Source: Aphis gossypii (lineage: Eukaryota > Arthropoda > Insecta > Hemiptera > Aphididae). From it: 64,000 bases of DNA. The stretch is from the NCBI RefSeq assembly GCF_020184175.1, contig NC_065530.1:21553260-21617259 (forward strand), given 5' to 3'. The notes below the pieces were generated by a model. That model ran no database searches. It had not been told where the DNA came from and saw nothing but the letters and a program-made list of their open reading frames with translations. Position 1 is the stretch's first letter. Each line of letters starts with the position of its first letter. A program made the position numbers and the translations under genes. Of the stretch, positions 28,501 through 40,500 are shown one piece after another.

Positions 28501-31500
28501 TTGTAGTCAAATTTAACCTACCCTAGTCCGAGGTCCACCCCACCCCCTAATGTACAGCAGAACGGTACCCACTTGCCCGCTTTTTGTTACATGATATTCA
28601 TTTTGATTTTGTAAACCTGATTTGGTTTATTCTTTGTTTTTTTTGTTTTTTATTTTTTTTTTAATAAAAAAGATAATTACAGTGAAACTTCCCTATAACG
28701 AAGTCGAATAAGCAGCAAAAAAAATCGTTATATAGAGGAATTTGTTAAATAGAATTACGTATTTTTTTCAACTTTTTTTTTATTATATTGTATGTATGTA
28801 AAAAACAACATCAAACATCATATATATTACATAATTATACAGTTTAATTTAATTTTTAACCTTAAGTATAATTTAAAAGAAATAATCTGTAAGTTTTGTT
28901 TGCTTGTTATTTTTGAAAATTGTCCTTCTTTCGTAAAAAGTTTCTATATCGTCAAGTTTTAAAAAAATTTCATTGGGAACATTTGCTTCTTGTCTAAAAC
29001 CATTTCTTACCACTGATAAAACGTTTAATATGTCTTCTTCTGTGAGTTTGGATTGTTCTACTGTATGTTCCTCTTCGTCGTCTTCTTCTTCAAATTCATC
29101 AGGATATTCTTTTTTTCTAACCTCTTCTACAATACTTTCTTCAGTAGGTGATTCATATACGGCGATATCTTCATCAATTTTCAAATAATCTTGTAAGGTA
29201 ACGTCATCGCAGTGTCGCAGTGAACTAACTCCCATTCTCGTTGTACATCTGGTATTTCAATACCGGTTTCAATAATTTCATTTGTAAATCCAGCTTTGAA
29301 GAAACATTTTTTTATGGTTTCGGACGTTACATCACTTCTCCAAGCTTTCGATACCTCAGAAATACAATCACGCAGAGTAATTGTTGTTCTCTGTTCAAGA
29401 TTTGAAATAACTTTGTTCAAAATACGTTTTCGATAATACACTTTAAGATTATTTATTATTCCTTGGTCCATTGGTTGGAGCTTACTTGTTGTATTTGGGG
29501 GGAAAATATGCAAACGTTACAGATTTTAACTTTGTAGATAAGGTACGAGGATGAACAGTTTTGGATTGAATTTTTCAATTAATTTTGGTAAAAAATTTAA
29601 TTTCCATGTATCACAGTCATTTTCTTGAACATCGGCACTCTCACCACAAATAAATTTCAACACAACATTATGTCTCGATTTAAATTTATCTAATCATCCA
29701 GAGCTTGCACGAAAATCGATAAAACCAAATTTCTGAGCAAAATAAATTGTTTTTTCTTTGATTAACGGACCTAATATAGGCAGATTGTTATTTCGTATAC
29801 AAGTCATCCATTTAATAACAGCTTTGTCAACTTCTTCGTAGACACAAATTTTCATTCGTTTTCTATTGCTGAGGAGAGAAGAATTTTGCATTTGCTTGTT
29901 TATATTTTCACGGTTTTTCAAAATGATTGATAGAGAACTTATTGGAATACTATATTTTGCGGCAATATCTTTTTTTTAAACACCTTTATCGACTTCGTTT
30001 AAAATTTCAAATTTATCAGCGATAGATAAACATTTACGTTTCGACATTTTTTTGTACTGACGAAGAGAAAACGAAAGAATGTATACTCGTTTGCACCAAT
30101 ATTGGAACTGAAGTACAGTAAAATTAATCAGTTTGCCTACCTTCGGTGTCTTATCTTTATCGGGTACATTGTTCATGTACAATTTTAGAACTATGACAAA
30201 CTATCAATTTGATAGTGACAACATTTACAAAAACTGGTTTTTATCGAATAATTATTTCGTTATATGGAAACATCAGATTCGTTATTTGGAGATAAATTTA
30301 CGTGTAATTAACAATGAAGGTCGTAGTTCTTAAAAATATTTCGTTAAACATAAAATTTCGTTAAATGGAAGTTCGTTGTATGGAAGTTTCACTGTATAAT
30401 AATATTTATTGTTGATACAAATATTAATAATAATATTAAAGTAAAACTATCTTAGCTAAGGTTAGTTAGGTAATCAGTAATCGGATACAATTAGAATTAC
30501 CGACATTTCCATTTTTAATATCATCTAATAGGTTATATAATTGGATACATGTTGACCTAACCTTCACGCATAAAAGAAATATATTTAAAATAAGTGTATT
30601 GGTCTAAAATATTTCTTTTTTTATCTCTCAACTCTGATATTTCTACTAAGTCTGGAATTATTTGTCTGTATAATTGGCAAATCTTTTTATTCAATATTTT
30701 AATATGTTCTTTTTTCTGTTTTTCTCTGTACAGACCTAGAAATTCCTCTATTTTAAATTTAGCACTTCTTATCAGAGGAGATTACATCGTCAATTATTTC
30801 TGTTCGTGTAGAGGCGTTTGAAAAAAATTGTTCGGTTTCGCTATACTTTACTGTGTCTACTGTCCACTTATGTTCACGATAAAATTGGATGGTGTTTTTA
30901 AAAATGAATTCTAAATTATATTGTACTAAATTTCTATGGCAAACTGCTCAATACAAATAATAAAAGGGGGAAGCTGTAGATGCTGGTGTTGAGCTGCCGG
31001 GGAGACCACGAGGTTTTAACCGAACTGGATGTGATTGAAGGTGAGCTGCGCTTTAACTTTAGCACGAGCAGTGTGCGGAGAATAATATATAATCACGAGC
31101 GCAAAGTTTGGGTCCCAGGCTGCCCACCGCCCCACAGCGTTTGATACCATTTTTGGATGGATTATTCTCGGTCCGATTGATCAGCGATTCTTTTCTGCCC
31201 CGCTTCGGTCTTTTGTTACCTCTTTACTCACAACTTCCATCTAATCTATGATGGAAAGGTTCCTAGCAGATCGAGGAACCAGATGAAATTCCATCATCGT
31301 TCACCAACGAGGGAAAGTGTGAAGAGATCATTGCTAAGGAAAGCTATCGCGATGAGTGTGGTAGGTTCGTTGTTCTTTTGCCATTTCGTGTGTCACCGCC
31401 ACCCACGTTCCAGGGTTGTCGCCAGTTGGCAGTCACGTATTGAGCGCCTAGAACGTAAACTAGCTCAGGATCAGCCATTGTATCTGGTATACAAACAGTT

Positions 31501-34500
31501 CATGAAAGAATATGAAGCTCTTGGTTGTATGTCTTAAACTCAGTCTCCAGGTGCTTATTTTATCCCGCATTATGCGGTACATCGGATGGTTGGTGATGAG
31601 ATTAAGTTTCGAGTAGTTTTCGATGCGTCAGCTCGACCTTCGTGTGATACTTCTCTCAAACAGGTGTTATTTGTAGATCCTAAGCTCCATTAGACATTGT
31701 GGATATACTACTTCGTTTTAGATGTCATCGAGTCGTCTTCACCGGTGATATTTGTAAAATGTATAGGCAAATCCTTGTGGATCCCAAGTGCCGCTCGTAT
31801 CAACATATTTTGTAGAGAGAGTCTTTGCAAGAAAAACTGCGAGAGTACGAGCTTAACACCATTACTTATGGTGTTAGCACCACACCTTTCTTGGCGTAAA
31901 GGGTGCTTCGAGAGATAGCGACGGTCTACGTTCAACGGTACTCGCAGGTACAAGCAACCCTTTTGTCCCAGACGTGTACATGGACGATATTTGTACGGAT
32001 GCGAATACATTGGAAGAAGTTCAAGATCTCCAGTATGACCTTTTTTAAATTCTCAGCCAGTTCGGGCTAGAATTAAAAAAGTGGGCGAGTAACACACCTC
32101 AGCTCTTGGACTATATTCTGTTGGAAGATCAGGCAATGGGGCCCCTCTCATTCAATGATGACAAGACATTTCAAATCTTAGTTCTGGGTCTGAAATGGAA
32201 TCCAGCGGAAGACACCTTTAATTATAACGTTAGCTTGACCAAATTAATATCTTCAAAACGTAGCATGTTTGTCTATAATTGCTCGGATTTTTGATCCCCT
32301 GGGTTTTTTGTCTCCGGTGATGTTTTTCGCAAGATATCAGTTACAAGTTGCTTGGCTCGCGGGTATATGGTGGGATGAGCATCTTTCCTCCGATATTGAG
32401 ATAAGTTGGTCGTCTTTTGTATCGGAACTCCCTCAGTTATTGTCTATTCATGTCCTAAGATTCTTCGGCGTAGTTCCAGATAGTTGTTTTGAGTTACGTG
32501 GATTTTGTGATGCGTCAGTAAAGGCTATGCTGCCGTCGTTTATTTTCGAGTGACAGACAGTTCAGGTCATGTCTCGGTGTAGTTATTGGGATGCAAAACT
32601 TAATTGGCACCAACCAAGACGATGTCGATCCCAAAACTTGAGTTGTGCGCTGCGGGACTGCTCGCCCGTTGGCTTCACCGAATGTCTAATAATCTGTCGT
32701 CCCAGATTATGATCTGGAGTGTTTATGCTAGGTCTGATTCCTCTTCAGTGTTATCTTGGCTAAATAATTTTCAAATGGAGTATAAGGTGTTTGTTTATAA
32801 CAGTCTTCATAACATTCACCAGCTTTTACCTTCTTGTCGTTGGTTTCATGTTAAATCGCACTAGAAACCTGCAGATTGCGCATCTAAGGGTCTTCATCCA
32901 TCTAAACTAGCTTAGTGTAAGCTCTATTGGTAGGGTCCTGCCATTCTTCGTCAGCTCAATGAAGATAAGTCTCAGGAAAACTGTCTGATCCCAGCAGATC
33001 AATTTCCCGAATTGAATGGTATGTTAGGTATAAACCATATGTTGAGGATCATAATACATTTTCGCTGTTCTGTTAAAATTTGCCTTCAAAAGCCACTAAA
33101 CCATGAATATCTGTCCTATTAGGAATATAATGAGGCTCTTATGGCAGTAGTTAAGTGTTCGCAAGGTTTATTCCTAAAAACGTTGATGTTAGAATTATTT
33201 TCGGGTCGGACCGTCTCTTCATGGTTAATAGCTCGTTAGTCACCATTTATTGACAGTTCAGATGTCATTAGGGTAGGATGACGGTTCCCCATACTATTGT
33301 CTAAATTATCGTTTTTGCCGCTGCTTATAGCGAAGCATTGGCACTCCTACTCTTGCCATGCCAGTCCCCGTTTGGTTTCCGCTCTAATTTGTTGGCAATT
33401 CTGGATAATCGGTAAACGCCAAGTTATTCACCGCGCCATTAGTGAATGTACCCTGTATGTGAGGTTGGCTGCTCTCAATACACAGCCAATCATGTCGGAC
33501 TTACCCGATTTTTGAGTCCAGCCTTGTTCCCCTTTTTCGCAAGTTGGGATCGATTATGCGGGTCCATTGAATATGAAAAAGACAAGTTTGCGCAAGGCTA
33601 GACAATATAAGATCTATATTGTCGTCTTCGTCTGCATAAGTGTCAAGGCCATTCACCTTGAACTCGTATCAGAGCTGTCGAGAGCTTTCCTGGCCTCAAA
33701 AGTCGCTGGAAGCTTCTCCATCGGTTGTTTCAGGTCTTTTGGCGCAAGTGGTCGTATAAGTATTTAAATACTCTACAAATCAAGTCTCATTAGGTAAAGG
33801 GTCAAGAAAATGTTAAGCTAGGTGACTTAGTTATTTATTATAACTTATCCTCCCCATTAGTGTGGAAATTAGGTAGGCTTTAAGAGCTCCTCTCATGCCC
33901 AGATGGGGTGGTACGGGTAGTTAGGTTACTTACTAATCAAGGTATTCTCACAAGGCCAGTAATGAAAGTAATTCCATTTCCTACTCAATAACTTAGTATA
34001 ACGTATAACATTATATCTAATGCATCGTTATTTCCCTTTTTATTATTATTATTATTTTGTTTACTGTTCTTTTATTATTTCATTTTACCGCTCGTTAATA
34101 TTATTATTTAATTGTTTTATATTACATAACCATAACTAACCAATTCCTACTGCAAGTTTTGCTTCCATCAGTATAGTTGTCCTTTCATTCCTTACTTGTA
34201 TGACAATTGTGTGAGTGTGCTAAGTGCTGTCGCGCAGGTGCTCTTGCGCTAGGGTTGGTTCCTGTGACTTCACCTCGCGGGTTTGGTTCTGGTTTTTTTT
34301 CTCTTGATATATAAATTACTGTGTTATTATTTTATTATTATCATGCCTTTTTTTTTGTAAAAGGGATTCGATAGCTGCTCATTATTTAAAAAAAAAAAAT
34401 GTAATCCCTCTCCCCTTCAAGCGCCTGCAGTTCGCCAGCTCCTGTCGTCTTCAGCTCCAGCGGATTGGCGAAAATCAAATTGTGATGTACGCTATGTATC

Positions 34501-37500
34501 CCAAGGGGGAGTATGTTCGCACCCCGATTAGGGCAACACTACCAGCAACTTATGGTGGTGGTGTTGGTAACACTCCTAGATGACGCTTCCTCCAGCCACC
34601 ACCATCCATCGGCCTCGCTCCGTGCCGTTCGAGCGTTACGCGAGTTTTTGTTCTCCCGAACTGGTCAGTTACTTATCTTATTTTTTTGGTCGTTATCATA
34701 TTGAACTGGCGTCTTTTTCGTTCCTAATATAAGGTTCTTTTATAACGCCATTACAATTATTATAATATTATAATATTAAATATATTATTTTATATTGCTC
34801 ATTATTCGTTCCGTCGTTTGCTCTACGACGGCGTAATTCACGTCCGGGGGCAGTTCATATTCAAGCAGCTCAGCATTCAAGTCGGTTCGGCACCAAAACC
34901 TCGTGGTCAGATCGTGTCACCAACTCAACATCGACAGTTCAGCCAGGAGCTATAATTCTCCTCTTTTATTATGTTCTGTACGAGCAGTTGTCTTTTTATA
35001 TATTTTATTATATCGTATTTGTTGTTCTTTAGTATTATCATTTATCTTGTACCTCATTCAGGTAGATTGGCCATCACTGGTGAGTGTTAATTAGATCTTA
35101 TTATTTTGTTTGTATACTTAAAGGTAAAAGGTGTATAGAAATAAATATCAACTTATATTTAAACAGTTCATGTTATAGTTATATATAATGTATGTTATTG
35201 TATAAGCTGGGATTAATCTAGTGTGGGTGTGAGTCGTAGGTGGTTATTTTATAATTATTGTATTATTATTATTTTAATTTAATATCATTTATGCACTTAA
35301 AAAGAATGTTGTTTAACTTTGATTAGTCATTAACTTACGACATTTAGATATTCTTTACTATTAAATTGATGTGTTATATTTATTTTACAAAGAATCAATA
35401 GGTACTGGAAAAATATAATTATATATATATATTATTGTTTAATAATAAATTATACAATTTATTATATATGGTGATTGCACTAAAAAAACCATAAATTCCA
35501 AATTTATTGAATCATCTCACAAAATATAGTATTTACATAAGTAATATATTATTGATTTATACACGATGCCTCATCTCGGTTATGACAATCAATAACTTTT
35601 TAGTTGTTTACTAGTTAATAATTTTGAAATACATTTTGGAAATCGTATCTGACCATAGGCGCCCATAAGTAAAATTTTAGGGGGGGTCAAAATAAACAAT
35701 TCTTAAATGTAAAGATAATAATTATATTATGGTACTATTTATTGAGATACAAGTTTTTAATATTTTTTGTCCAGAGGAGGGGCCAGTGCCCTATCTTGCC
35801 CCTCCCAATGGGCGCCCATGTATCTGACATAACATAATTATTCTTTTCTGTATTTTATGTAGTACTTTAGATTTATTGCATGTTACTTAGAAATATTAAT
35901 TTGAACATAATATTGAATTTAATTAGGCAAAATAACATTAATTATTGATTAAAGCTTAACTCATAAATTACCTGTAAAATAGTACATACCTAGCAAGTTA
36001 GTACGCTCGTAGAATGTGCTAGCCTTAATTGTTTGTAATATAAACTTTATGGGGTACTCTGTTATTAAAATTTATAATGATGTTATACGTATAACAAAAC
36101 ACTAATTATCTCTAGTTGATGGGTGTCAAGGTAGTTCAATAATTCTTATTCTATATCAATAATCAAACTGCATAGGCACATTTAAATACATAAAATCATA
36201 ACTGATGGTATTATAGTATGATAATAATGTATAATATTATAATATTGCATTAAGGCATTCAGATTAAGTTTTATTTTTATATGTAAAATCTATAAGTTAT
36301 AAGTATATTTGTAAAGAATCTAATCCATAAATAATAAACGTAAGTATTACGTTACAATCGTTACATAGTATATACACTCACTCAAATAATGTAAAGGTTG
36401 TACGTTTATGGCAATTATTTTAAGTTGAGGTTATAAATAGGAAAAAAAAAATTATATAATATTATCGTGCAAATAGTATTGAGCATAATATTTTAATAGT
36501 ACACATTTGAATCAAATAAGTCTATGCTTTTTCGCATTAATATTGATACCGTGTCATAAATACTTTGATTAATGACACTGATTTTATAATATATAATATA
36601 TAATATAAAATCAATATTTTAATGATAGAATTTACATTTGTTCCACCTAGATGCCTAACGTATTTTATATTCTTAACAAAACCATGGAGTTATTGGTTTT
36701 TTTTAGTGATGGAATCGTATTTTTTGCGGTACCAATAATGATGTTTTAACATAATGATATAGGTACTGTGCATAACCTCCAAAGACTGAAAACCGAACAC
36801 AAATATTACCCAATATTATTATTTATTAAATTAAACAATTATAATTAATATATTTTTCTTCAATACTCTTATATAATATATATATAAAAAGAAATAACAG
36901 AAAATTACGATTTAAAACCAACCATTTGTTTGACTAGTAAATTAATAATCAATGGTTAAATTAAATTATATAATCGTTAAATTAATATTTTAGTACCAAT
37001 ATATACCATAATACTTGTATATCAGAATATTTCGCTATGAATTCACATTTATATAAATCATCAGCCACGTAGAATCATATTAAAATAGCATTAACCAAAG
37101 AGAATAAGATGATCAAAACAATACATCGAAAATGCATCATGTGTTATGACAATGATGGTTCGAGTCCTATATATATATATATATATATATATCTATTAAA
37201 TAATAATATTTCTACTAATGGCTCTATATTAATAACATGAGCACAGCTAACTAGTGACTACCTAGTTTGTTAGATTAATTGATGAGGAACACGCTTTTGA
37301 GTGTTCAGCTTTTTCTCGTTGGAAAAACGACATACCTATATGGTTTTCTATAGAATAAATGGAAAAGAAACGCGTGTTCCAAACGACATTTGCGCTAATT
37401 GGTCTTTGGACTAACTTAAGACAAGGATATGATATAGACTGACGAATGACAATGATATACTCATACCTATAATACGTGTAGTAGATGAAAAAGGCCTGTT

Positions 37501-40500
37501 TACAAGTTATTACCCGACAGGTCGCTACAATTTAAAGGCAAACAATGCGTAGATGGTATATGCTATCAAAATAGGTAGGTGATGATTAATAGTATGTGTG
37601 TTGCACTGCCACAACGATGACAAACGATAAAAGTAAGTTGTTTTGTCTCTCACGAGAACCCCTAAAAACGCTGTTTGGTCACAAATATAAAATCATTACA
37701 CGAGACAAATGAAAGAAACGGATGTTGAATGATTCAAAAATAATTTTATGTGATGTGACTGAGATATTGAATGGAAAATATAAAATTCTACCTATTCAAT
37801 AATTTTTATTAGTAAATCGTAATCATACATAACTAATAATATGCCTTAAAATAAGATAAACAGTCACTACAAGAGAGCAAATTTAAATGACAATTGTTTA
37901 TAATTCTGATTGATTATTTAATACCTATATAAGCACGAAATTCGTTTCATGAAATAGTGATTGACAATCTTATAATATAATATATATTAAATATTCATAA
38001 AAGGTATATCATATAATACATATCTTTACCTTTAGATTTTTAAGTACTTATTTTATGATTTTTACTTCGTATTTTATTTTTTAGTGTAATTTTTTTTTCT
38101 CAAAAATGTTGAAAACATTTTTAAAAAGCGTTTTCAAACTTTTTACTTCGTATATGTATGCATATTATTAATTTTAAGTGTATATTGGGCTAGTTTTTAT
38201 TGCATATAAAGTTACTAATTCAGTGTCGAATGCTACGAGTTAAAAATTAATAAATTATTAATAGAACACATTTATTTATTATCGATTTAAAAATTTGAAT
38301 AAATAATAATAATAAAAAAAAACAGTATTCAAATTTACATAATTATATTCATTATATCAAATAAAATGAATTTGATTGAAAAACTAAACTACACATATAA
38401 AATATTATAAAAAAATGAATTATTTACAATGGACAAATAATCTGAATTATTTGGACACAATATGTATTTTTACGAACTGCAATATTATAGATTCTGAGAA
38501 TTACACATTTTGTTTAATACTTTAATGTGTAATTAATAATGTAAACCTTAATAATTGAAAAAAATATAAGCGTAGAAAAAATGTGGAAATAAAATTAGTA
38601 AAACGTTATTATAGACACTTAGGTACACATCATAACGAGTATAATTATTTTTATCCGATGTATTATTTTAACCTCGAATTTTACAGTAAATAAGTACCTA
38701 TATGTATGACACATTATGTTATTATACTGTACATATTTTGTACATAAAAAACGACGATCTATTTTATAATCGATTTCTGCTGTATATATTTTTATTTATT
38801 TTTCTAGAAAGATATTTTCCCCATTTCGAGTACATACGGGTAATAATGACTGAACTAAAAAATTGTTATGTTTTCAATTATATTGTTAATAAAGTATACC
38901 TCGAATAGTTCAAAAGTATCTACGCGCTTTACAAATACTATTATACTTTATATAGGTAGGTACTAAACTGAACTGAATACTATAAAAAACTAATTATCTA
39001 AATAAAATAACATTTTTAATAATTATTTTTTAAAAAGAGTTTTAAATAATAGGATTATTATACGATTTTTTTTTTTTATAATAAAACGTAATATTCTGTT
39101 GATGGTTATTTTTTTTACATATACCTACACATAACCATAAATTTTGATGATCAATACCACACCACTTATTTTGATATACTATGACCAATTTATACAATGC
39201 AATGAAGCATATTTGTGTTATTATTTTTATTATTTGTGATTACAATTGAAAGATCAATAGTTATATTATTTGTTTGTACGAAAAAAAAATGTTGGTATAT
39301 ATTACTCCTGTTAGCGTGTGTTGACTAAAATTTAGAATATAATATGTACGTATATTATATTAGGAAATATATTATTAATTAATAGAATTAGTACAATAGT
39401 TATAAAAATAACAATATTAATTACTTTTGAATTTAGATTAATTTTCAAATGGTTAGTAGTATTCTCAATGAAATAGGGTAACCATGTAAATTTACTATTT
39501 AGTATGTACATACTCTAAAAAAAACTTATTGATTTTTAACTATGTTTAAATGTAAACATTTTTTGAGGGCCAAGCTGACATGGTTACTGTTCATTATTAT
39601 TCTTTATAATATGAAAGGTCAGAGTTATTATTATAGAAAAATAGATTTTCCTCTCAGTCGATAATTCTATTACACTGTTGTAAATAAAATTGTTATAGAA
39701 TGTTCAAACATTTGTTATAATTCAGATCATCTTATACTGTGTGATTATTTTGTCAAACAGCACTGATTATTTCAAAATCTATAAACGTTTTTAAAATATT
39801 TTTTACATAATTTCTAGTAAAAAAAAAAACATTTTTTTATCAATATAATTTTTTAAGTACCTATTTTACTTTTTTTTTTTAATGAAATCATACGGTTTTT
39901 TATTTTTTAATAATCTGAATCAAAATATTTTTCGAAGTATTTCAATACATAAAAATTGAAATTCGGACTACTAGTTTATGAGTAGTTATAAGTATCTAAA
40001 GTTTTGGTTAGCTTAGTATTAGACCAACATTTTGCGAAGTATCTTCGTATATCACACCATCTATACTTACCTAAACTTCAAATAACTTATAAAATATTTG
40101 TCCGCTTTCAATTTGGATGTATTGAAATATTTTGAAAAATAAAAATTCAGAATATTAAATTAAAAATGTATATTGTCGTTCAAAAAAAGTAAAAAACTTA
40201 AAACATTATAACGATAATATTTATATTTTTGACATGGAAACCTATATGTCTATGGCTGTGGATCATTCCTGAAATTTATATTCGACTCTGAGAATATATC
40301 CATGACGTCATGAACGAAACCGTTGTTTATGCGATAAGATAAGATCGGCTGGAGGTGAACGATTGCACCGTTATCAACATCGCGGCGGCGTGTGATCAAG
40401 CTCTAACAATAAGTATAATGTACATAGCCCGTTGAATGTTTTAGTATTTTGACGGTTATTGGCGATAAAGATAAAGGAAACAAATATAAAAAATTCAGTA

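Larger units (their letters stand above)
24439..35242 (+). mobile_element. Decayed BEL/Pao LTR retrotransposon with nested insertions
   Basis: Two direct LTRs of about 730 bp flank an interior with plus-strand BEL/Pao-type pol remnants (protease-RT junction, RT with YMDD, RNase H region, truncated integrase tail) and a purine tract before the right LTR. Pol is broken by many stops and frameshifts and by an internal integrase deletion. No gag is recognised; its place holds unrelated DNA, a Tigger element and other minus-strand coding remnants. The LTRs differ by scattered substitutions, so the insertion is not recent. No clear target duplication was found. It is antisense to the collagen gene. 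Confidence 0.9.

Noticed and set aside
28973..29188. Plus-strand Ser-rich frame
   Set aside because: Antisense of the acidic tail of the Tigger transposase remnant.
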